From NCBI RefSeq assembly GCF_954871325.1, contig NC_088778.1:32314730-32378729 (forward strand): 64,000 nt of DNA, written 5' to 3'. Source of the DNA: Gordionus sp. m RMFG-2023. Its lineage: Eukaryota > Nematomorpha > Gordioida > Chordodea > Parachordodidae. The first letter of the stretch is position 1; every line of letters begins with the position of its first letter. Below are positions 9,904 through 17,726 of the stretch, piece by piece. Below the pieces are notes generated by a model that was given only the letters and a program-made list of their open reading frames with translations, made no database searches and was not told where the DNA came from. A program made the position numbers and the translations under genes.

Positions 9904-10230
9904 TTGGGAAATAGAAGTAAAAGGAAAGGAAGGAAAAGGATAAGAAGGAAAAGAAAGGAAAGCAAAAGTAAGGAAAGTAAAGGGAAGAAAAGCAAAATGA
10001 AGGGAAGCAAAATGAAGGGAAGCAATAGGAAGGGAAGGATAAGGAAGGAAAGCAAAAGAAATAGGTGCAAAAGAAAGGGAAGCAAAAGAATGGAAACGAA
10101 AAGAAAAGGTAGGTAATGGAAGAGAGGCAAAAGGAGGAAAAGGAAAGTAGGGAAGGGAAAGTAGGGAAAAAAGGATAAGTGGGGTAGGATGGTTAAAGAG
10201 GAAGGGAGGGGAAAGGTGGATTATGGAAGG
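9904..10230. repeat. Polypurine (GGAAA-rich) tract, about 325 bp
   Basis: The + strand is almost pure A and G, built of words such as AAAGGAAAGG, AAGGGAAGCAAAATG and GGAAAGTAGGG. Open frames on both strands here are low-complexity artefacts. Such mirror-like purine tracts can form triplex DNA, which is inference. Confidence 0.9.
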
Positions 10231-10325
10231 AGTAAATAATTTATTTTACTACATTGGGTGAAAGGCGATACGGATTTTTTAAAATGAATGTAGTTCAATA
10301 CTATTATATAGACGAATGTTTTCTA

Positions 10326-10490
10326 TAGTATTGTTAAAAAGACTCATTTGGATCAATTTAAAAAACAGCATGATTATAGTTTTAGTCTAATAATTAGATG
10401 CAAACCTCGAGATTTGCTGCAATCATCTATGAACAAAATCTTCAGGCTTAATATTATTTTGGTTAATATCTGAATAGGGTCGTTTTCAAA
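10326..10490. mobile_element. Palindromic MITE copy M3 (right end degraded)
   Basis: Starts TAGTATTGTTAAAAAGACTC. The interior holds ATCTATGAACAAAATCTTCA and GGCTTAATATTATTTTGG as in the family. The right terminal repeat is degraded. Confidence 0.65.
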
Positions 10491-10572
10491 AATAGTTTGG
10501 ATGTGAGGAGAAAATTGAAGAAAAGTAGTGATGTGTATTATTTATTATTATTTTATTATAATTTTAATAAAG

Positions 10573-10593
10573 ATGTGGTAGAAAAACAATTAG
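10573..10593 (+). CDS. U2 microexon, 21 nt, VVEKQL
   Basis: Acceptor TAATAAAG, donor GTATAT. Reads V-V-E-K-Q-L. Homologues VLIKHL in U3 and VMIKRL in U1. Confidence 0.75.
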
Positions 10594-10716
10594 GTATATA
10601 TATTTCTTAAATTTATATGGCTTAATTCTAAACTTCTATATAAAACGAGAATTGAAAAGAATTTTATTAGTATATTTATATAGCTATATAAAAAATATGT
10701 GTTAATTAATGTCTAG

Positions 10717-10749
10717 AAAATGTGAATGGGACTTTAATAATATCTATAG
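10717..10749 (+). CDS. U2 microexon, 33 nt, NVNGTLIISI
   Basis: Acceptor AATGTCTAG, donor GTAACA. Reads N-V-N-G-T-L-I-I-S-I, nearly identical to the U3 peptide GMNGTLIISI. Confidence 0.88.
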
Positions 10750-11474
10750 GTAACAATGTTAAGAGCAATGTATTTATTAAATTTTATCCTTATCCACTTT
10801 TCAATATCTCCTCCTTATTCTACCCCTCCCAACCGAAAATTTATTTTAACTCCTAAACTGAAATATACACTCTTACTAAAAGCTTTAGCCCAAAATAATT
10901 ATTACTGTTATACATCTTATTTTGGCAATGACCTACCGTTATTACGCCTAATAGACAATACACTTTAAATCCATTTTTTTAAAATAATTTTTGTTTTCAA
11001 TAATTTTAAACAATATTTTTATTTTGTTTCAAGAAATTATTAGGATTTTTTTTTATGTTTGGAAATTAATAGGAATACCATTTATCTGAGGGTATATATT
11101 TTTTGGGAAAAAAATTATAAATTTTACCAATACTTTCTTTGAATGTTGTTACTTGGCATAGGAAAAAAAATAAAAGCTTAAATAAAAATATCATCCAATC
11201 AACTAGGGAAATTAGTAAAAATATTAAAATAATTTAAGAATTATGTTATTTTGCACTGTAAGGACGAACGGGCTTCAATTAATAATCGTAAGTTATTTTA
11301 CAGGCAATCCGTGAGATTTAATTAATAAAAATAAATAAAAATTAATTAAAAAATATTTTCTAAATCATGCAAAAATAATTTATAAGATTTTCAGAAATAA
11401 AGTGTATATTTTTAGTAGTAATTTTCAATTTTCTAAATAAATATATTCAAAATTAAAGTGAAAATTGAAATATA
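10750..11474. other. U2 intron, AT-rich
   Basis: An open frame right after the exon donor (about 10756-10968) is C-rich but has no homologue in U1 or U3 and is probably intronic. Confidence 0.5.
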
Positions 11475-11595
11475 TTATTTTTAAAAATTTTATTTTGATA
11501 ATATTGATATTGATATAATTTTAAAAAGAAAAAACACTAAAATATTAAAACAACTATATAAAAATATGTAATAATTTATAAAATGACTAAATAAA
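11475..11595. repeat. Dispersed repeat, second copy at 39968-40095
   Basis: Shares TTTTATTTTGATAATATTGA and the following AACACTAAAATATTAAAAC and AAAATATGTAA words, in the same orientation, with 39968-40095, where it lies inside nested hAT debris. It is probably a fragment of a mobile element. Confidence 0.7.
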
Positions 11596-11927
11596 AATAT
11601 ATTAATAGTATCGAAGGCTCTAGAATGGCTTAATTTAATTATGAAAATATACCTAAAAAGCAAGTATAATTGTGTTTAAAAATTTCCAATTGTAGTTTTT
11701 GTTTAAGAAATAAGGATTCGCGATTTTCGTAAAAAATATATGTAGACTGTGAAAAATTTGTGTTAGTTGAAATGACTATTGGCTGAAATATAAAGTTATT
11801 TAATTTTGAATATTTATTAATTTTTTTATTTTCCCCACAAGTAAGAAGGTTTGTATTAATTGATGAAGGAAAGGATGATACGCATAGGTTGCATCCCAAA
11901 TAAGGGATTTCCCATTGGAACAGGGGG

Positions 11928-12190
11928 TGCAAGTTAGGCCGTGTGGTCTAAGGCCGTCTTGCAATGAGAGGTTGGTGGGTTCAAGGATGTTGGGTATTTT
12001 AGCCTTATTAAAAGCGTTATGAATGATTTTATTAATTGCTTTTTGCCGGAGATGGCGTCCTTGGCTGCGAGTGCAGTAAGACCGTGTCTGGCGTTAGGGT
12101 TGAACGGGTAGGTTGCATTGGTGGCAAGAGTGTGGATGTGTAAGCGAGCATCCTAGTCTAAAGATTAAATTCTCACAATACCATTGTAAA
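11928..12190 (+). mobile_element. tRNA-derived SINE (Leu/Ser-like head)
   Basis: The block is markedly G-rich against its surroundings. An A box is visible in GCCGTGTGGTCTAAGGC (11938-11954), very like the GGCCGAGTGGTCTAAGGC of long-arm tRNAs, and a B box in GGTTCAAGGAT (11978-11988). The A-B spacing fits class II tRNAs. A non-tRNA body of about 190 bp follows. It lies in a U2 intron just upstream of the polypyrimidine tract of the next exon. Confidence 0.75.
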
Positions 12191-12218
12191 TATTATAATT
12201 TTTTTTTTCTTTTTATAG

Positions 12219-12242
12219 GAAATAAGATTATTTATGAAACAG
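12219..12242 (+). CDS. U2 microexon, 24 nt, NKIIYET
   Basis: Acceptor CTTTTTATAG after a long T tract, donor GTTTATAAT. Reads N-K-I-I-Y-E-T. Homologues NKKLRKP (U1) and YKTFREQ (U3). Confidence 0.85.
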
Positions 12243-12298
12243 GTTTATAATATAACATAACATATTATAATATAATATCCTTAATCCTAATATTTTAG

Positions 12299-12334
12299 TA
12301 TTTGGGTTAATCAATATTATATCTAATATAGAAA
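12299..12334 (+). CDS. U2 microexon, 36 nt, FGLINIISNIE
   Basis: Acceptor ATATTTTAG, donor GTAAAC. Reads F-G-L-I-N-I-I-S-N-I-E. Homologues FGYIEIISYIL (U1) and LGSVQITSTII (U3). Confidence 0.85.
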
Positions 12335-13516
12335 GTAAACAAAATATATAAAACTACCAATTAATATGATCTCAAAATAATTAAATTTTTTGATAGCTAA
12401 TTCACTTCTTTATCCCAAACCATATAGTAAAAAATTATTTTTCGGATATCGATAATAAAATATTTGCACTACTTTGCCAATAAACAAAAACCGCTCATCA
12501 TAAAAAAATATAAATGAACGACTTCATTTTATAATAAAAAAATTAAAAAATCCCTCTATTAATCTTTCTATTACAAGTGGATTTTGAGTATAGCTTTTGA
12601 TAATCGAATCCTACTCATTTAAAATATCTCTGAGATCTTTTACGTTTTTATTACAATTATTTTAAATATAACATCCGTCATATTTTTTAAGGCGTTCTTT
12701 GTGGAGTTTGTTAGGGCCTGATCGGCTGTAATAATATTGAATATAAGTGGATCTATGCGGTGATAAAATAATTATCGGTGGGGGCCTATCATTTTATAGC
12801 TATCGACAATCAGTAATGTTCGATTTTTACCTAGGAGTTTATATCAGAATTGAGGTTCAGCGGCTATAATTTTTCATTGCCATAAATTTTCGAATTTTTT
12901 TTTACTTAATTTTTTTTTTTTAAATTTATGAACACTCAAATTTAATCATTAATTCTGATAATTTTTGAAATAAAGTTTATTTTTCAAATACCAATATGAT
13001 ACATTAAATTAAATTTATAAAATAGTTGTTATCTTGTATAAGGATTATTTTATTTTAATTGAAAGAACATAGTCTGGAAAACTTTGGCAATGAAGCATTA
13101 CTTTTCTTAAAAACAAAGAAAAAATATGCTATTATAATCGGTGCCCGCGAAACAAAATGTTATCTCAAATAGAGAATAAATCTATAAATTTATAGATTTT
13201 ATCCATGATGATTCATGGATCTATGCTTTCGCAATATTAATTGTTTCTTTTTAATTGTAAAATTTTTCCATGAAATGTTTTTTAGATATATTCCTATTTT
13301 TTTAAATATATCTTATTAGTTTTAGGGTATATTATTATTTTATTAAATTTTTAATGAAAGAAATATTGAATAAAATGGAAAAATTCCAATCAATAAATAT
13401 ACATTTTTGCCAAAAAAATATAATCATTTTAAATCAATATTTTTTAAAATATTGATAATATAAACTAACATCTTCTTTTATTATTTTTTATAAAATAATA
13501 AAATATACTTATTTAG
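12335..13516. other. U2 intron, AT-rich, nothing firm
   Basis: Includes a slightly GC-richer patch near 12690-12870 (GGGCCTGATCGGC, GGTGGGGGCCTATC) that I cannot assign and which looks like mobile-element residue. Confidence 0.45.
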
Positions 13517-13555
13517 TTCGAAATGTGATGATGTGTAGGAAACATTTTTATCCGA
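13517..13555 (+). CDS. U2 microexon, 39 nt, cysteine exon RNVMMCRKHFYP
   Basis: Acceptor TTATTTAG, donor GTAAGA. Reads R-N-V-M-M-C-R-K-H-F-Y-P. Homologous to RMLICRPKIST of U1, one codon longer. It holds the first cysteine of the unit. Confidence 0.85.
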
Positions 13556-13614
13556 GTAAGACACTAATTAATATTAGTTGTTGCAAAAATTATTAATGAA
13601 AATAATTATTTCAG

Positions 13615-13644
13615 ATAACTTCACGTTCACATGCGAAAAAGATA
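13615..13644 (+). CDS. U2 microexon, 30 nt, NFTFTCEKD
   Basis: Acceptor TTATTTCAG, donor GTATTA. Reads N-F-T-F-T-C-E-K-D. The U1 homologue YMCEKE is three codons shorter at its start, so size changes occur in whole codons. Confidence 0.82.
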
Positions 13645-13697
13645 GTATTATATTTAAAAAAATTTCTAAAATTTTGAATTATAAAATTTATTTATAG

Positions 13698-13724
13698 ATG
13701 GCCATGTTATAAACACCACTTCAG
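13698..13724 (+). CDS. U2 microexon, 27 nt, GHVINTTS
   Basis: Acceptor ATTTATAG, donor GTTTAT. Reads G-H-V-I-N-T-T-S. Homologue GDTLYTTR in U1. N-T-T would be an N-glycosylation sequon if the protein is secreted. Confidence 0.83.
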
Positions 13725-13897
13725 GTTTATCTAATTACGAAGTTAAATTGTTCACTTTATTTTAAAAGTTTTACCACTAAGAATGCTAATGTATTATTTA
13801 TGTTATTATTTTAATATAGAACATATAAAAAAGGAAATGAAAAGTTAGGGCTTCGCATAAAAATTCGAATTAAAAAAATGTTTATATTTCTTGATAG

Positions 13898-13930
13898 ATT
13901 ACTTAAAAAATATAGACCATTACATCAGAA
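13898..13930 (+). CDS. U2 microexon, 33 nt, YLKNIDHYIR
   Basis: Acceptor CTTGATAG, donor GTATAT. Reads Y-L-K-N-I-D-H-Y-I-R. Homologue YLNNTDHIIE in U1. Confidence 0.86.
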
Positions 13931-14002
13931 GTATATATATATATATTATTCAGACCAAATTTTTACCTAATATTCAAAAATTTTTTTAATAAATAACTTA
14001 AG

Positions 14003-14026
14003 CTTCGAATTTGTTGTTCGCTATAA
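14003..14026 (+). CDS. U2 microexon, 24 nt, SNLLFAI
   Basis: Acceptor AACTTAAG, donor GTAAAT. Reads S-N-L-L-F-A-I. Homologues PNLLMGI (U1) and SKFLRGM (U0). Confidence 0.84.
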   Translation, partial: LRICCSL

Positions 14027-14074
14027 GTAAATTTAAGCAAATATTATTTTTTTTATCTAATGATTTTAATTTAG

Positions 14075-14107
14075 GATTGGAAAATAGGAACCTCACTCTT
14101 AATATAG
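14075..14107 (+). CDS. U2 microexon, 33 nt, LENRNLTLNI
   Basis: Acceptor TAATTTAG, donor GTATTA. Reads L-E-N-R-N-L-T-L-N-I. Homologues in U0 and U1 keep N-[LF]-T-L. Confidence 0.86.
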   Translation, partial: DWKIGTSLLI

Positions 14108-14161
14108 GTATTAAAAAATTAAATGTATTTATTTGTAACATATTTATAATTTAATTATTAG

Positions 14162-14182
14162 AACAAAATCACTCACCTGTTG
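14162..14182 (+). CDS. U2 microexon, 21 nt, QNHSPV
   Basis: Acceptor AATTATTAG, donor GTAAAA. Reads Q-N-H-S-P-V. Weaker homology to QDQNAN and QDEKLN but the same place, length and phase. Confidence 0.75.
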
Positions 14183-15719
14183 GTAAAAATATTGTTTCTA
14201 ACAAATTATATTTTAAGATACAATAATAATTATTGTCATTTGTATTATTAATTTTTCTTTTAAAGAATTATTGACAAATTTATTTCGCCTATTTTGTACC
14301 AAATTATATAACTATAAAAAGAGGATGTTATCATCTTTAACTTTTTATTAAATAAAAATATTGATAGATAATATGGAATTATTAAGGAAAGTTTCAAATC
14401 ACAAATAATAGTCTTCTTTAAAGAAAAAAAAAGCCATAATAAATAGCAGAGAAATATTTTAAGCTCAGAACTATATGTAAACTCTTGAAGCTAATAGTGC
14501 TCGTATCATTTTATCATGACAGTAAATTTCGTTAGGAAAATTTGCTCTATTTTAAGTTACAAAAAATTACATAAATGTTTGTATTTAATTGCAAATATAA
14601 ATGGATAGGGAATGGGATGAAAACTTTTTTTGTGCTGATAGGAGAGAGTCATCTTTAGCAGGCTTGGTATTTCTCTTCGATTATTTTTTCATATTTTTCC
14701 CTTTTTGTCATGTGAGCAGATTTAAATAAAATTGTTTCTTACCTATTTCGGTATACTAGAAAAAAAAACCTATTCGGTATTAAAATATAAATTATATGAG
14801 CAAAATAAAAATGTTTATATAAAAAGTAGACTTTTAAATCGTTGAGATGCTCATCAATTTTAGATAAAACTAAATAGATTAAGTATATGTATTCGAAGAC
14901 ATATTTTTTTAACCTCGAAATATTTCTCTTTAAAATATAAAGTATTATTTTGGTCATTCGATAGGATTGTTTGATTTTGATCTACTGATTTTAAAAAGAA
15001 TTTTCCGACCAAAATATTTTAATAAATTAGAAATGAGAGGTGAATATGTATGAAGAATTTTAACTATTTATGAAACTCATGGTTCTGAGTCGATAAGACC
15101 AGAATTTATATTGAAGATACACATTCCCACAATATATTTTAAAAATATTTTTTTTATAAAAATGATATTTGCTCCTTGCTTAATTTAATTTTTTAAAAAT
15201 TAAAATTTAGATATAAGAAATATATATTTTTTTATAATATTTTTATTAAAGGGGTAGGAGGGGGTCATTTTCTTAAAGTGTTTTTTTATGTAAGTTTTTT
15301 TCTTATGGATTTAACTGGAATTTTTTTCCGGAATTTCTCTTCCTTAAATTTTTTTTATCTCTAGAGGATTAAATTCAGATTATTATTTTGTTTATTATTT
15401 ATTTTATATAATGGATTATAATAATATAAAATCTATTTTAGAATTCTAACATGAAATGATTGTGATAAATGATTGTCTGATTATACCACTCATTCTTTTC
15501 AACAAAACAATTACATATTTTTTATACTCACTGTTTTCTTATCTTCAGTTTCTATCCGTTTTTTATTCGAACTCACACTTAATCTTGACTCTTTAGCTAA
15601 AATTCAAAAAAGTCGAATTGGATTTTATCACGATTTTATAAACATCTCGACTTGCTAAATAAGACAATAAATAAATAAATGTCATTTTACCATCATCTTA
15701 CATACATACTTTTTTTTAT
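14183..15719. other. Spacer between U2 and U3, AT-rich
   Basis: One interval at 14450-14476 (27 nt, K-Y-F-K-L-R-T-I, acceptor AGCAG, donor GTAAAC) fits the family phase but has no clear homologue. An open frame at 15473-15658 shows no domain. No other coding signal seen. Confidence 0.45.
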
Positions 15720-16098
15720 CAGAGTTTGGAACCGGAAATAGAACCTGGAACTCTCTGAATAGGGAAAAATCAAAGAACCGGAACAATAACCTTGAACTTC
15801 CTTTTTAAAAGTTAGATGAAATAGAAGAGAAAACAAAAACCTAATTTCAAAATTTAAAGAACTTCAGTTCTAAAATGTGCAATTTTCTATATTGTTCAAA
15901 ATGTTGTGATTCTAGAGGGGGTCTATTGTTTAAATATTATTTTGAATACTTCAAACAGAGTTTGGAACTGAAAACCCCGGAAATCCAAAAATTTATTATT
16001 ATGGACCGAAAATATTTTTGATCCATATTAAAAACCGGAAATCCAAAAATTTATTAATAGGTACCGGAAATGGCATTCGGTCCAGATTCCAAACTTCG
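15720..16098. mobile_element. Non-autonomous hAT-like element (GGAACCGGAA-rich)
   Basis: The left end CAGAGTTTGGAACCGGAAAT is mirrored at the right, where the reverse strand reads CGAAGTTTGGAATCTGGACC. A second left-end-like copy starts at 15956. The interior repeats CCGGAAATCCAAAAATTTAT twice. The CAG start suggests hAT. No convincing 8-bp duplication. Confidence 0.55.
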
Positions 16099-16125
16099 AA
16101 TTATATATACCATATTATTTTGTAG

Positions 16126-16158
16126 TAAAGGATTTGAGAAAAAAACAATCTGATTCGG
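16126..16158 (+). CDS. Possible U3 microexon, 33 nt, KDLRKKQSDS
   Basis: Acceptor TTTTGTAG, donor GTAGAA. Reads K-D-L-R-K-K-Q-S-D-S in the family phase. Its 3' edge resembles 4786-4806 of U1. Confidence 0.4.
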
Positions 16159-16265
16159 GTAGAATTTAATTTCAACATATTTTGAACCATTATATTCATT
16201 TTACGGAAATGAACTAATGTAAAAAAAAATATTATTTCTATTTATAAAATTTGTCAACGATAAAG

Positions 16266-16286
16266 CTGTTTTGATAAAACACCTTG
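16266..16286 (+). CDS. U3 microexon, 21 nt, VLIKHL
   Basis: Acceptor CGATAAAG, donor GTAAAA. Reads V-L-I-K-H-L. Homologues VVEKQL (U2) and VMIKRL (U1). Confidence 0.75.
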
Positions 16287-16437
16287 GTAAAATTATTTTC
16301 TTTAAATGATATAACTAATTGCAATTTTTCTATACCATTTTTGTTTTAAAAATCATTCTTAACAAATTAAATTATTGACATTTGGGAAGTGTCTTAATTG
16401 AGCACATAAAATATTATTGATATTTATTTCTCTACAG

Positions 16438-16470
16438 AAGGTATGAATGGTACCCTAATAATATCCATAG
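16438..16470 (+). CDS. U3 microexon, 33 nt, GMNGTLIISI
   Basis: Acceptor TTTCTCTACAG, donor GTAAAA. Reads G-M-N-G-T-L-I-I-S-I. Homologues NVNGTLIISI and HNDSTLAISI. Confidence 0.88.
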
Positions 16471-16589
16471 GTAAAATCATATATATATAAATAATTTTTT
16501 TTTTAAATTTAATCAGCTATACATTACATTCTATAAATTAACTATTGAGAGGTGAGGTGATTCAAGTGTTTAGATGAGCTAATTGTAAC

Positions 16590-16790
16590 TAGTATTGTCA
16601 AACACCTCAATAGAAAAGGCTGACTCAAAGCTTTATATAGTAAAATATTACGCAGGTCTGAAGACTATGATCATAGATGGCAAAAGGATTTGGACATCTG
16701 TTAGCTTACTCTCGATTATGCAATATTTTTCTAGCTGTTAAGTCAGTCATTTTTATAAATCGGCTCATATAGAGTCGTTTAACAACACTA
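16590..16790. mobile_element. Palindromic MITE copy M4, about 200 bp
   Basis: Left end AGTATTGTCAAACACCTC, right end GAGTCGTTTAACAACACTA. Interior GATCATAGATGGCAAAAGG and GTCTGAAGACTATG as in the family. It sits in the first long U3 intron. Confidence 0.78.
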
Positions 16791-17621
16791 CAAATAAAAC
16801 TTATTATCAACTCAAATTTTTATTTTACGCTATGATATTTTAAACATTTATTTAGTTAATTAAATAAAATCTGGATATTTAATTTTATGAGAGTTTTTGC
16901 AAAGACAGCAAAAATAACTGAAAAAACTATCATATCGATTTTTTTTCGCCAAAAGCTTTGCGAAATTTTTTAGACAATAATTTTTGATGCAATTTTAAAA
17001 ATTTGTCCTACCCTTTTAACTAAAAAAGTAGTCAATATTCCATATTCTGTCCGACTTGATTCTTTGAAATATAACTTCTAAAATTATATGTAGGAATCAC
17101 TTCTCTAATAAATTTAATAAGTGAGATAAAATTTAAAAAAAATAACACTTTTATTTCTAAATATATTTCTTAAACAAAATTAAAAGTCAACAATGTCTTG
17201 TCTTTTGTATAAAATATGATACGTGTTAATTGGCATTTAAACTTTGAAGATCTCTATTCAAGATAGCAATTATATTGATCAAATTCATTTGAATTAAAAT
17301 AATTAAAGGCTTTTATCTTTTAAATTCTCAAAATGCTAGTCTATCATGGTATTATCTAAAATATATTATATAATAATTTTAAAACTACCTTCCAATAAAA
17401 ATTAATGTTAAAATAGTTACGTGAAGATTTAAAAAAATGTATTATAAAATAGGAAAATATTTAAATTGCAAGTAGATTTTTACGGTATACAAAATTATTT
17501 ACGTGTTGAGAATAATATTGGGAGTCTATAGTTGATAATGGAGTCTGACAACCCTGCTTAAAATATAAATCAAATATCAGGGCAAAATAAAATATATATT
17601 TGTTTAATTTTTTTCTTTTAG
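16791..17621. other. U3 intron, AT-rich, nothing recognised
   Basis: No exon with a counterpart in other units and no repeat family seen. Confidence 0.5.
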
Positions 17622-17645
17622 GATATAAAACTTTTCGTGAACAAG
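17622..17645 (+). CDS. U3 microexon, 24 nt, YKTFREQ
   Basis: Acceptor TTCTTTTAG, donor GTAAAT. Reads Y-K-T-F-R-E-Q. Homologue of NKIIYET (U2) and NKKLRKP (U1). Confidence 0.82.
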
Positions 17646-17690
17646 GTAAATATTAAATGTCCCAATAATTTTTTCTCAATACGTATTTAG

Positions 17691-17726
17691 TCTTGGGGAG
17701 TGTTCAAATTACAAGCACTATAATAG
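17691..17726 (+). CDS. U3 microexon, 36 nt, LGSVQITSTII
   Basis: Acceptor GTATTTAG, donor GTACAT. Reads L-G-S-V-Q-I-T-S-T-I-I. Homologue of FGLINIISNIE (U2). Confidence 0.83.

Larger units (their letters stand above)
10573..14182 (+). other. Microexon unit U2, best preserved, about 3.6 kb
   Basis: Eleven exons in order: 21, 33, 24, 36, 39, 30, 27, 33, 24, 33 and 21 nt. Every one has AG before it and GT after it, starts at codon position 2 and ends at position 1, and has a homologue in at least one other unit. The encoded stretch has two cysteines, in the exons at 13517 and 13615. A tRNA-derived SINE sits in the second intron without breaking the next exon. No known family is recognised. The pattern recalls aphid bicycle genes and schistosome micro-exon genes (secreted-protein families rich in tiny symmetric exons), but homology to either is not shown. 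Confidence 0.82.
16126..17726 (+). other. Microexon unit U3 (5' part)
   Basis: Four exons (21, 33, 24 and 36 nt) repeat the first four of U2 in order, phase and length. A further candidate precedes them. The later exons expected (Cys, CEK, TT, YLxN and so on) were not found between 17727 and 20250, so U3 is either truncated or its remaining exons are too diverged to see by eye. Confidence 0.7.

Noticed and set aside
9894-10130. Frames of Leu/Phe/Ser or Lys/Arg/Gly on both strands
   Set aside because: Pure low-complexity translation of the polypurine tract.
11938-11995. Genuine tRNA gene
   Set aside because: A and B boxes are present, but the acceptor stem does not close and the sequence runs into a SINE body.
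15473-15658. 61-residue + strand frame
   Set aside because: No ATG in good context, no splice logic, AT-driven composition.
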